The notes beneath the pieces were generated by a model, which saw only the letters and a program-made list of their open reading frames with translations, searched no databases and was not told the DNA's origin. Below are positions 1-9,938 of a DNA stretch of 20,072 nucleotides, piece after piece. Position 1 is the first letter of the stretch. Each line of letters opens with the position of its first letter. The position numbers were made by a program, and so were the translations under genes. The stretch is from Saksenaea vasiformis B4078 (lineage: Eukaryota; Mucoromycota; Mucoromycetes; Mucorales; Saksenaeaceae), in contig JNDT01001811.1 in assembly GCA_000697055.1 (NCBI GenBank), positions 1 through 20,072 of the forward strand, read 5' to 3'.

Positions 1-289
1 CTAAATAAAATTAATTTAATATACTGCGAAGATATGGTGCACAGTACAATATCAAGAAATATTGGAGTAAACAGGATGAGGATCGCTATTACTGTAATTA
101 TTTCATTGCGGGAAGCTCCTAATAACCATTTATATGGCATTCTGGGTAAAATTCAGGTTTTAGCCTATGTATGAAATACATAAAAGTCGTTAAAATGTAG
201 CGCATAAACGAGAATGAACAGTATGGTGAGAACATATTGAAACGCGTCAACCATAGTAAGTAAGCTGAACGCTGATAACGCGCAGAGTG

Positions 290-1265
290 TTACCAGCTGG
301 TAGAGCCTCCTTCAGCTTTGATTACAGCTTTTATCCGCTCAGGCATGGATTCGATAAGCTTATTCGATGAATCTGCATCCAAGGAATCCCACGTCTCCTG
401 AAGAATTTCCAATCCGTCAAGCTTTGTAGAAAACTCAGTCCTCTTTTGTACGCCATCTTTCATTTGCTTCCAAATGTTTTCGATGGGATTAAGGTCTGGT
501 GATTGCGCAGGCCAGTCTAATTTTGATATATTATTGTTTTGCAGCCACTTTTTTGCAATATTGCTTTTATGAACAGGTGTATCATCTTCCATCAGGATTA
601 ATTGTTCATTTCCTTTCCAGAAACGGCGAAGCGGACCCTCATACACTTGGTCCACAAAATCCTTAGCTGTCCGTCTGTTCTTGCTTAGGATTACTAGTTC
701 TGATTTCTCACCATAACGGATGGCACCCTATACCATGATAGATGACTTGTTACTTTTGAATGTAGGCGTAAGACATTCGGTGTTGTTCGCTTTGTTTGCG
801 AATCGCCATACACGCGTGATACGGGAGTTTTTGCCTTTTTCGAAGGATGCTTCATTCATCCAAACTACCTTTCTCCACTCATTAATAGTCCAGTCGTCTT
901 TTCTTGTGAACTTTGCTGAGAAATGGCTTCTTCTTTGCGATATGACTGTGGAATCCTTGTTCATGAAGCGTTCTGCGAACTGTGCGCTCACTGACTTTAA
1001 CTGGTAATGCCTTCGTAATATCACTTAGCGTTGCGCGACGATTCTTCTTCACTATTCTCAGTAGATTGCGAACATCACGTTGCTTAAATTTTTTGGGTCG
1101 TCCAGACCCTACAGCTCGTTCGATTGTGTCTCGCCTTTTGTAATTATGCAAGACGTGATATACGGTTCTTAAATGTACTAAAGCCTTATTTGCAATCTCT
1201 TTCGGTTTTATACCAGCTTGAGCAAAAACAGCAATTCGAATCTTTTCCTCGTCGGTCAAATGCAT
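290..1265 (-). pseudogene. Decayed Tc1/mariner (DD34E) transposase
   Basis: A Tc1-family transposase read on the minus strand from an ATG at 1265 (MHLTDEEK). It starts with a helix-turn-helix region, a GRPKKF basic motif and a second HTH, then the catalytic domain, and ends at a stop at 290-292. The HTH half (1265 to about 890) and the catalytic half are in different frames; comparison with the usual order suggests a short deletion of about six codons plus a frame shift near 885-905. In the catalytic half the usual W-S/T-D-E motif reads WMNEAS, so the first catalytic Asp is Asn (codon 854-856). A TAG at 728-730 replaces the Trp of the conserved SIMVWG motif; reading continues in the same frame after it. 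The second Asp (EDDTPVH) and final Glu (DLNPIENIW) remain, with 34 residues between them. This copy cannot encode an active enzyme. Family assignment is firm from motifs; the exact subfamily is not known. Confidence 0.93.
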
Positions 1266-1290
1266 AATATACAAGTTTATGAATACAACA

Positions 1291-1317
1291 ACCTTTGGAA
1301 GCTCCTAAAGCGCACTG
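1291..1317 (-). repeat. Candidate terminal inverted repeat of the first Tc1 relic
   Basis: Read on the minus strand this begins CAGTGCGCTTTAGGAGCTTC, just upstream of the transposase ATG and close to a TA dinucleotide (1319-1320). Tc1/mariner ends commonly begin CAGT next to a duplicated TA. I found no inverted mate left of the ORF. A 12-base match (GGAAGCTCCTAA at 111-122 and 1297-1308) exists but is in direct orientation, so the left end is missing, rearranged or outside the window. Confidence 0.4.
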
Positions 1318-1958
1318 CTACTAGGTGACCTGGAGGCACTTTCCCACTTTCTGCCTTCTCCATGTCCAGAGAGATACTGTATAGTGTAAACGCCTGAGTC
1401 AGTTGCTACATTTGTTCGCCCCAAAACGGTTGACAGGCGTTCACCAGTGCGCTCTAGAATAGCTTGTCCTACGCTCTTCGTTATGAAGTCAGATGCATCC
1501 CATATTACTACATCTCTGGAAGACGCTATTAAGATCTCTCGTACTATCGGTCCTTCCTTTGTGCCGTCCAGGTGCGCATTTCTAACTGAGTTACAGAGGG
1601 AGAGGCGGAGTCAGCAGCACTCGTATGCTTCTCAAACGTTGAGGAGCCTTACTTTGTCCTGAGCACTGTAGAGCGTAAATTACGTATGGTTGATACTCTC
1701 TAAGAGTAACATTAGTACTCATCTTTGCATCACCTCCCATGTGCATAATGTCCATGATCACAGACTACTTGTCTCCATGTTGAGGCGGTTTAAACAATTA
1801 CTGCATATAAGGGCTCAACACTTGAAGATCGTATCACATCATCATCAACGATATAGCCCGTGGACTTCGATGTCTGACTCTCGTCAAGAACGGCAAATTC
1901 CCCATTTTCACATTGAAATTGAATGTTCATTATGGCGAGGGTTCAGTGTCACTGTGAC

Positions 1959-1979
1959 AAAAAAAAAAAAAAAAAAAAA
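1959..1979 (+). repeat. Poly(A) tract of 21 A
   Basis: An uninterrupted run of 21 A directly follows the short inverted repeat GTCACTGTGAC (1948-1958). Such a tail can mark the 3' end of a retroposed sequence, but no recognisable SINE or LINE body lies upstream and no flanking target-site duplication was found, so slippage of an ordinary homopolymer is equally likely. Confidence 0.9.
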
Positions 1980-4623
1980 GAAATCCAAGAACGGAGCACG
2001 GACCCACTCTTATACATCCAAAAGACACCAAGGACTGTGTGACAGCTATCATATATCGCTTATCGGATGTTTTTCCGCTACTCCAAAAAAAAATCCGTCA
2101 AGCTTGTGCTAAGGAAAAGTTGAGTTCTGCTTGCATGAATCTGGGCCTGGGTGAACACGAAATCTAATCGAGCAATATAGAAAATCATTCTTGGTTAGTA
2201 AAGGGAAGTACTTTGGTGGCTTTTGACCCTGAAGGATATTCCCACATGTTGTGGGGATCAACCCCGGATCTGAGTCGTCGAGATGTGTGGCCGGCATCCG
2301 GCAGTGGCTGGTCCTGAAGTTACTTTCTGCAGAGGACTTGAAGCGATGCGACATCTAACGATCTATCACGAAAAAATGAGTGATATTGAGCATGACAACG
2401 TTTACTTATTTAACCAGTGAACAGCCGCAAAATAGAAATAATCTTGTAGATGCGGTAAATTGAGATCCTTACCAGGGACTATGGAGAGGACAAAGCCAAA
2501 AAGATAAAAATGACCCATGCATTCACCAAGATTCCGCCACACCTTGTTATTCGTAACTGTCTTTCGTTGTTAGATAGATAGATCCATCATTGACATGGAC
2601 ACATGAGACAGTGCAATACGCAACCTAGCGCAAAGTTCGTTTGAGGCTAGCACAGGATTGGATGCAAAATTTTATAACATCTAATCCATCAGCGACATCT
2701 GTTCTGAGGAATTGCGATATTGATTTTCACCAGGTGCGCCTTTTATTGTCCGGAAACGGTCTAGCGTCGGAATGCATTGCTTTCTCTTACAAGTAGGGGT
2801 TATTGGTTCTATTTATAGAAAAAACAAATGTAAATGATTCTAGAAGAGGGAGCATGTATGACATCAATATGTAAGCTGTCTACACCCATGGTCTTTGGAC
2901 ACCACTGTCAATCATTAAAATTTCCCGCATATAGCGATCATTACAGACAACTTTTTCGGCATTTTCACTTTAGAATGGTAAGCAACCATGTTTCCGCTTA
3001 TAGCTTCAAACCTGGTCGGCAATGAATTTGATAATGCGCTTCGTCCGAGCAACATCTTACGACATATACCACCGGAATCTACAGTAGTAATAATCAAAAA
3101 GGGAAGCTATTATGTTTTATGATGTGCTTACAGCAACCATTGCATGAGCAATTCCATAACGCAGTAAACCATACATGCAGGTCCGTTGCCCAATAGGGGA
3201 TTCTAATGCTATGCGATTGATCTACTGGAACAAAGCCAATTTCTGAAAAGAATGGGTGTCACATACCATAGCAAGTTTGTACGATTAAGGAAACACGATT
3301 GAATATTTTTGCTATATAGCAACTTATGTGAAGAGCTTCGACAGATAGTGAATTGTGGCGATGTCAATGTATCTTATCCTGTCAAGAGTAATCCGGGTCA
3401 AGTTGGATGGGAGCAATTAGCCATACATCGTCTGGAGCTTAATGCAGCACCCATTTAGAAAGGTTACTGCTCGACTTGGTTATCCTCTACTCAACTTCGA
3501 CAAAAAAAGTTGCACAGCACAGCCATCTTCTCCGTATGTTTGGTTATAGCCTAACTATTCATGCAGCCTAGTGCGTCATAAAGGTCTTGTGATGTACGCA
3601 TATCATAAAAGGAAAATTTAGGATAGTACGATAAAAAGGATTATCGCAGAATCCAAACAGCACCACCTATTAGCTTCAAAAGAATTACATCTTACGTGGG
3701 ATAGAAGAAGACTTGCGATACAGAGTGTTCTTTTGGGCTTACTTAGAAGTAGCTATCTTGTAAAGTAGCAAACGCTACTGTTATCAAGATAGACGTGGTG
3801 TCATACAGATCTTGTTTCCAAAATACAGCAACTCAGCCAAAATTGGATGAACCAATCACCACACTTGCTTCATGTCTTTCTAAGATAACTTCTACTTTCG
3901 CATCTCTTTAAAGTCGAGTAATCTGAGAGCTTGACAGAGCCAACTTAACGAGCAGTTGTTACCGCTTCTCCGGTCCCGCCTTCGTCAACCATGTGATTAA
4001 TTTAGGGGTCAAAGTTATACACGATCTCTGGCTGACCCAAGCAGTAGGACCCACTCATTAAGATCAGTTATATGTCGCTACAAAGGGATAATTCCAAAGA
4101 GATATTGTAACAGCACGCTCCAACGGGACACTGAAGTTTCTTCCCGAAAAGGGTGATATTGGTTGACTTCTATTCCAAAGCGGGTGGGGTGTAGCTATCT
4201 AAACTTAACTCCAGTAAAGATAGCGAGTGCCATAGTAAAGAGACTCATCGAGGTATCTTAGTAATCTTCCCGTATGGTCCACTAAGTTAATCAAGTCTCA
4301 TTAACTGCTGTGCTTATTTCTTTTGAGTATACCTATCTCTATTACTTATGGTGGATAGATGAGAACTTTACTTAAAGATTATTCATTTACTTTTAGGAGA
4401 CAAGTCAAAATTACCTCCCATTTGAATCCTGGTACAAACTGTGGGGCGCTGGCCAAGCTGAAACGGGTAAATTACAGCCTATCAAGGTAGAAGTACACAA
4501 TTCAGTAATGGGAAGATACCAGCAAAGCGATCCACGACCAAAACAACAGACGATGATCAGCAGAACTTTTCTATGATTATACCCAGATAGTCCGACGATT
4601 ACATGTGGTGGATCTATGACTCT

Positions 4624-5020
4624 TTATTTCATTGATATGTGCAAACAATCTGAGGTGAAAAGAGAATTAGAGAACAAACAATACGGTCGGACTTCATGGA
4701 TTCTGACCAAAACTTGCAGCACCCTGTCATAATATAGGCTAAGAGTAAGATCTACCTTCTTCTTGTTAGAGGGTTTCAATGTGACCAATTTACGAGTAAC
4801 ACCGACTGTCACTGTGTATGCAGTGGCCACTCAATTAATGGCAATATTTCAGTAAGCGTGTCGTACGAAGTGCGGATTTGAGTGCCATTTTGGTCAGCAT
4901 TGATTTAAGTACCTTCTTAATGGGAAATTGCACCAAGTTGTAAACAGTGCTGAGAGACAATTTAATAACCTCAAGCTTTTGCATTAAATTTTCTGCAGCG
5001 TCGGTTAGCACAACAGAAGT
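4624..5020 (-). pseudogene. Possible very eroded HTH/DDE transposase trace
   Basis: On the minus strand an open stretch near 5010-4850 reads LTDAAENLMQKLEV followed by LSLSTVYNLV, which resembles the helix-turn-helix start of IS630/Tc1-type transposases. About 200 bases downstream another open stretch reads CLFSNSLFTSDCLHISMK, loosely like the NCVFIDESGFHINM type of first catalytic Asp motif. Spacing and order fit such an element, but identity is weak, the catalytic acidic residues are not clearly kept and no third motif was found. This is a suggestion only. Confidence 0.2.
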
Positions 5021-6155
5021 AGACTCATAGATACATTCTAAAAGAGATGGCCGAATACCTTATGTGAGGATGGGCTTGCTATCGGTTTCTTATATCTTCC
5101 AAAAATACTGTCAAATTCCAATTCACGTCATTTCTGCACTGTATGAACATGAATACCCAATAGCTTCACAGAGGATGAACCAGTGGACGCATTTATCGGT
5201 CTTAATTTCTAATGACGTAACGTTATTCTGAAAAGTATAACGCGCGTAAGCTCATTATCTGGATCATCCCATTTAGGCACCTTCAGCTATTCCTGTATTT
5301 TCGTCAACGAATGTAAGAAATAGGAATATCATCTGTAGGAATACCTTTTAAGAATAATGTTGCATCAGGTAATTGTTTCGGTAGCAAAAACCTTTATTGG
5401 AGGATGTGTACATCCATGCCATTCTGTAATTTACTTATCCGTCTCCATGGAAAGCATTGCATAAAGATATTGAACTTTTGCAACGTAGTAGCAGATGTTT
5501 TAAAAGGCCGCGGACATTACTGGCATTCAATTTTGCCAAGCTTGCCATTTTTGAACCATCCCGTACAGTGAAAATGACAGAGCGCTTTGGACAAGAAACT
5601 AACTATAAAGGAGAGCACTAACAGGGGTTTGTAACTTTAAAGGAGTTGCTACGAAGATCAACGGCATACGCCGAAAAGAGAAGATATATGAAAAATGCAA
5701 TGACGATGCCAACTTTGGATAAAAGTCCTTTAGTTATGCATGAAAAAAAAAAGTGCAATGAACACATGTATGATTTGTTTTCAGAGAAGAGATCTCCGAA
5801 TCACGCTGCTGTTTTCATCCGAAGGAACATGAGTCCTTCAATTTGCATGCGCCACAGAAACTTGGCTATTGCATGATTCTATCTCTCGAATGCCGATTTA
5901 GACGATTGTAAGCTCATTTTAAGTCGATGAGAACACATGATGACTCTACACCGTGATTAAAACAAGTTCTGAGATAACGCGAATCATATTTGTTTCCAAT
6001 GTAGTTCCATCGCTTTACACTGAAAAGAGATCATTAAGCAGAACAGAACTCTACGCAAAAACGAGTAACGACAAGAAGGAAGGAGAACTAATTTTCCAAG
6101 TTCTTTTACTAGTTATTTGTAATCGACTCATTTATGAGTCCCAGAGTGCTGTGCG

Positions 6156-6205
6156 TCTTTCCTTTCTTCTTCTTCTTCTTCTTTCTTTCTTTCTTTTCTT
6201 CTTTT
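6156..6205 (+). repeat. CTT/CTTT microsatellite
   Basis: A pyrimidine-only tract built of TTC/CTT triplets passing into CTTT tetramers. It lies about 530 bases before the kelch-BTB start codon. It could contribute to a promoter, since CT-rich tracts precede several genes here, but its distance makes this uncertain. Confidence 0.9.
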
Positions 6206-6581
6206 GCGATCGCTACCACTATAGTTCGCCCTATGCCGTTTTTCAAGATTTGATTTGCAATGATATTAGTTGTGTGTGTGTGCAACTGACCTTTTTGTAC
6301 GCCTTAGTCCCTATGTCTTTGAAACCTTTGCGCAAAACGAAATCCTACATATGCCATGTCACACCACTTAAGGGGTCGCTATCGTGACGAGTCAGCGTCA
6401 CACAGGGGTGCGAACTTCTACTTCCCCTTTTAATTCATAATGGTAGAGAACTCCGACCCATTGTTGAGAACCGAATTACGCAGGACTAAGCTCGTTGGAG
6501 TTCAGCAAATAGTTGCGAGTGCAAGTCTTCCCAATTAGGGTTCGTCAAGGGGCCACTCACTTGCCAACTTGAGTCTGAATT

Positions 6582-6611
6582 TTTTTTAGGCAATAATTTT
6601 TTAGGCAATAA
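6582..6611 (+). repeat. Perfect 15-bp tandem duplication upstream of the kelch-BTB gene
   Basis: The unit TTTTTTAGGCAATAA occurs twice head to tail (6582-6596 and 6597-6611), ending about 120 bases before the presumed start codon. This looks like a recent slippage duplication in the promoter or 5' UTR. Whether the repeated AGGCAATAA is a binding site cannot be told from the sequence. Confidence 0.9.
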
Positions 6612-6734
6612 TTTTTTTCTACGTCTGAGAAGGACTATTTTTTGCTTACACGCTGTTCCTTTTTTCTTCTTCCTTCGTGCAGCAGTCTGGAATTCGAAAG
6701 TCGAGAAGAGAACAATACCTATAACAAAAGGACT

Positions 6735-9134
6735 ATGCCCACTACGTTGCAAATGCAGTCCATCTCGGGCATCATCACGCAAATACATGTAACGACTGGC
6801 GAAGTCCCACCACCTCTGGTGGGGGCTTCTGTTTCGGTCGTTGGTGATCAAGTGTTTGTCTTTGCCGGGCGTTTAGTTACCTCGCGTAAAATGACGAACC
6901 ATATGTACGTTCTCGATCTCGGCACGCTCGAATGGACCAGGCATATTCCTCCACCAGACTCGGACAAACCACCTAAACCCCGCTATTTTCATTCAGCAAG
7001 TATCCATGGCGAATCTATCGTAGTGTTTGGCGGCATGGGCTATTCACGGGTTTCAGACGAAGGATTGTGCGTTTTGGACGATGTGTCGATTTTTGATATC
7101 GAGACAATGACTTGGAGGACACCAGATATCCAGCCATCGCTGTTCGCACCACGGCCAAGATACGCTCACTTGTCGGCAGTGACGGAGGATAAATTGATCG
7201 TTGTCGGAGGACAGGACATGAGCAACAACTATTTGGGGGAAATCAATGTCCTCGATTTAAAAACCTTGGAATGGGAACAGGTCAAGACGTTTGACAAACA
7301 TCTAGGGGCGTACAGGTCTATTGCCATCGCGACACCACCGGGCACTCGTCTCCCAGCAATGCTGAAAAATGACATCGGTGAGGAGCCGTTTGATGGAGAG
7401 CTGACGGCAGAGAGCGAAGGCAGTAGTCATCGCGCATCTGTAGTACGACAGTATGGTCAATCATTACAAAACGCCAACGATCCAAGCCCAATTTATCTTT
7501 ACACCAACTACAACTTTGCTGATGTGAAACGGGAGCTACAAATGATTTTCTCTCCTGCAGCAGTCTCCTCACCTATCGAGGATTGCTCTTCTTTCATGAC
7601 TGGATCAGTGATGCCGCCCGGCCTACGATTCCCCACAGGACATACACTGGGACATCATCTAATTCTTGCGGGAACTTACCTATCTCCCCAGAGCCAGTCT
7701 TATACCATCTGGGCTCTGAACCTCGGTACATTAACGTGGTCGCGCATCGAAACAGGAGCCTTGTTTGGCTCGGGATCCTGGAACCGTGGTGTGCTTCACG
7801 AAAACACCAACCGATTTCTTGTGTTCGGACACCGTGGTCGAAACCTGTTAGACGATTACAACCATCGACAAGTTAACTTCGATCATATTGCTATGGTCGA
7901 CTTGGAAGCGTTTGGCGTCTACAAGCTGCCAAAAGTAACATGCTGCACACTTGCCCAGGAGATGGGTTTGCGATTGCTGAATGAACCAGCCGTGTCCGAT
8001 TTTACAATCATCACTCGCGAAAATCAAACTGTTCCTGTAAACTCTGCTGTGCTGTGTCAGCGCTGGCCGTACTTCAACCAGCTACTTAAGAACAGCCAAG
8101 AGAGCAGGGAGAGCATCAACGAATCGGAAGAGGCAGATAAAGACCCGGCGCCAATGCCGGTGGCTATCAAGAGCCACAGTATGTCATTTCCTTATCCGTA
8201 CCCCGTTGTGATCGCACTACTGCAGTTTATCTACACCGACAACCTTCTGACGGCGCAGCAGTATCAGCCGCATATCCTTTCGCAACTGTTGCTGTTATCG
8301 GACATGTACGAACTGCCTCGGCTTCGCGAGCTCGCAACGCATGGATTGCATCAGATGCTCAATATGACGACTGCCCCCTTAATTTTTGAAACATCAGCCT
8401 TGTCACACCAGACTAGCTTGCAGATCCGCGCACTGAAGATGATGATTGCAGCTAAAAAGATGATACAACAGCAACAACAACAACAACAACAGTACCGGCA
8501 AGGGTCTATGTCTCCACGTCTACGCACGCCTTCGACACCATCCGAACCAGCATATAGCATCCTGGATGTTCCTCAAGTATCACCAACCTCCTCCTCATCG
8601 TCTTCAAATTATCAATCTATGATCAATGCACTACCATCTCCGGCTATCTCGCCTTCGTCCCAGCAGCAATCCTTCGGACAGCATTCGTCTTTCGAGTCCT
8701 CGACAAGAATGTCTCTCTATGATCAGAACCATTACCAGAACAACGTCACCACATCTCCTACACTGGCATCCTATCGCAGCCGAACACCATCGTTGACAAA
8801 TAACTCATTATTCAATAACAACGCCGGGACATCCCGATCAGGCGGATCACTAAATTCCCATGCCTATGGAGCCATGCGAGCAGGATCTTACAGTGCACCC
8901 GGCACGCCATCATCACAATCTAGAGTTTCGACACAACAGTATATGCCCTCTCTCAAGTTCATGGACGCTGAAGTTTCGAGCTTGTCTAGCGGGGGAGCCG
9001 GGACACCAGCCAGCGATCGTGCAACCTCGTCAGAACCGAGCAAAAAAGAAAAAAGCAAGAAGAAAAAAGGATCGGGTAAAGAGAGGCGTTTTTTGGAGGC
9101 TTTCGGAAGTAAGCTATCAATGACATTTCAGTAA
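6735..9134 (+). CDS. Kelch-repeat and BTB domain protein
   Basis: An intronless frame of 799 codons from the ATG at 6735 (MPTTLQMQ); an in-frame ATG at 6642 would add 31 residues of unconvincing sequence (CT-rich leader), so the later start is preferred. Residues about 20-400 hold roughly five kelch blades, each with a hydrophobic strand ending in GG or a close variant and a later W (VVFGGMGY, LIVVGGQD, LDLGTLEWTR, LDLKTLEWEQ, LNLGTLTWSR). An acidic insert of about 75 residues separates the third and fourth blades. Residues about 418-545 are a BTB/POZ domain (SDFTI..., FIYTDNL, LLLLSDMYELPRLRELA). The C-terminal 250 residues are disordered: nine Gln (8466-8492), Ser/Pro/Thr-rich stretches and a Lys-rich patch near the end. 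Kelch propellers bind partner proteins and BTB domains dimerise or bind cullin 3. The kelch-then-BTB order recalls LZTR1 and the fungal Ral2 group of Ras regulators, but that link is inference. Likely cytoplasmic: no signal peptide or membrane segment. Confidence 0.93.
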   Translation: MPTTLQMQSISGIITQIHVTTGEVPPPLVGASVSVVGDQVFVFAGRLVTSRKMTNHMYVLDLGTLEWTRHIPPPDSDKPPKPRYFHSASIHGESIVVFGGMGYSRVSDEGLCVLDDVSIFDIETMTWRTPDIQPSLFAPRPRYAHLSAVTEDKLIVVGGQDMSNNYLGEINVLDLKTLEWEQVKTFDKHLGAYRSIAIATPPGTRLPAMLKNDIGEEPFDGELTAESEGSSHRASVVRQYGQSLQNANDPSPIYLYTNYNFADVKRELQMIFSPAAVSSPIEDCSSFMTGSVMPPGLRFPTGHTLGHHLILAGTYLSPQSQSYTIWALNLGTLTWSRIETGALFGSGSWNRGVLHENTNRFLVFGHRGRNLLDDYNHRQVNFDHIAMVDLEAFGVYKLPKVTCCTLAQEMGLRLLNEPAVSDFTIITRENQTVPVNSAVLCQRWPYFNQLLKNSQESRESINESEEADKDPAPMPVAIKSHSMSFPYPYPVVIALLQFIYTDNLLTAQQYQPHILSQLLLLSDMYELPRLRELATHGLHQMLNMTTAPLIFETSALSHQTSLQIRALKMMIAAKKMIQQQQQQQQQYRQGSMSPRLRTPSTPSEPAYSILDVPQVSPTSSSSSSNYQSMINALPSPAISPSSQQQSFGQHSSFESSTRMSLYDQNHYQNNVTTSPTLASYRSRTPSLTNNSLFNNNAGTSRSGGSLNSHAYGAMRAGSYSAPGTPSSQSRVSTQQYMPSLKFMDAEVSSLSSGGAGTPASDRATSSEPSKKEKSKKKKGSGKERRFLEAFGSKLSMTFQ
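8466..8492 (+). repeat. CAA/CAG repeat encoding nine glutamines
   Basis: Nine consecutive CAA/CAG codons in the kelch-BTB frame, just after the BTB domain at about residue 578. Mixed CAA and CAG codons make it less prone to expansion than a pure CAG run. It marks the start of the disordered tail. Confidence 0.95.
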
Positions 9135-9326
9135 TTTTTTTCTATCAATGTTTTGTGCAATGTACGTTTATAATGGAATCTTTATTTTTTTCCCTTTCTT
9201 TTCAAAAATCACGATAAAGAGAAAAGCACATGTAAATCTCATGGGAAGGAGAAAGCATTTGTATCGATCGCTTGAGGGAGGAAAGACGCCATTATGGCAC
9301 AATGACATGTTTGTGCAACAAGACCT

Positions 9327-9332
9327 TTTATT
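9327..9332 (-). terminator. AATAAA poly(A) signal of the 88-aa gene
   Basis: Canonical hexamer on the minus strand, beginning about 18 bases after the TAA stop at 9350-9352. It supports transcription of the minus-strand gene across 9350-9648. Confidence 0.6.
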
Positions 9333-9349
9333 AGAAACATATCGTGGGA

Positions 9350-9648
9350 TTATCCAAGAAACAGAACTTCTGCTTCTAGAGTTCCTGCAGCATCGGAAGC
9401 TGCAAGGAAGTTCCCGGTGACATCGGGGTAGTCGCGTGCTAGGACCGCCTTATATCTTTTGTCAGGAGGAGGGGGTGGACGAACATGTAGGCACAGACGC
9501 ATCTGTAAAATTAAAAAAGTACAACTAAAGTTACGAATTCGAAGGAGAGATCTCGGTGGGGGGAAGGAGGTTTGATGATCCAATTGGATTCGATCAGGGC
9601 GATGTAGGCTCCCTTGTGCAATGGATTAAGCTTCTCGATGACCGCCAT
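9350..9648 (-). CDS. Small hypothetical protein (88 aa), one very short intron
   Basis: Minus-strand model: exon 1 9648-9535 (ATG in the good context ACCATGG; starts MAVIEKLNPLHKGAYIALIE), intron 9534-9503, exon 2 9502-9350 (contains a five-proline run and KRYKAVLARDYPDV, ends LFLG). The reading frame is intact across the junction (phase 0). Donor GTAACT and acceptor TTTTACAG look right, but 32 nt is below the usual fungal minimum, so an indel or a different splice is possible. An AATAAA poly(A) signal sits on the minus strand at 9332-9327, about 18 bases past the stop. I do not recognise the protein; no signal peptide or membrane segment is seen. It converges on the kelch-BTB gene with about 215 bases between stops. 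Confidence 0.5.
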
Positions 9649-9938
9649 GGTACAGATTTAGTCCCGTAAAGCCAGGTGTCCCGTTTCTCGTTTCTTGTTT
9701 TTTTTTTTTTTCCCTCCAAAGCTCTGAGAAGCTATGGCTCCGTGACTAAGAGGTTTTTTTATTCGTCGACGGGAAAATTAAGTTTTTTTTAATACACACA
9801 AATAAATTACAGGTGATATCTACATAGACTACATCTTTGACTTCCGGGACAATCAGTGTTATGACGGCGCATGTAACGTTGGCGGAACGCTTTTCGCTTT
9901 TCTGTTGTAGACGGACCTTGCGGTGGGATATGCATTGT

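Larger units (their letters stand above)
1321..6560. other. Long gene-free stretch, probably eroded intergenic or transposon DNA
   Basis: More than 5 kb in which no reading frame exceeds about 145 codons and none carries a recognisable domain. Short open frames here (for example plus 1690-2112, plus 5953-6387, minus 2109-2354) are low-complexity or composed of unlikely residue mixtures and lack splice-site support. Visible structure is limited to simple repeats: a 21-A run at 1959-1979, a pyrimidine microsatellite at 6156-6205, a short TG run near 6270-6282, and a perfect 7+2+7 inverted repeat (GACTCAT/ATGAGTC) at 6124-6139. A possible very old transposase trace on the minus strand at about 4620-5020 is listed separately. 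Confidence 0.6.

Noticed and set aside
111..1308. GGAAGCTCCTAA at 111-122 and 1297-1308 as terminal inverted repeats of the first Tc1 relic
   Set aside because: The copies are in direct, not inverted, orientation, and a 12-base match can occur by chance at this scale.
2220..2300. tRNA-like B-box (GGGGATCAACCCC) on the plus strand or its complement
   Set aside because: No acceptor stem, anticodon arm or correct T-loop spacing could be drawn on either strand.
8351..8560. Cys-rich minus-strand frame
   Set aside because: It is the antisense reading of the glutamine repeat in the kelch-BTB gene.
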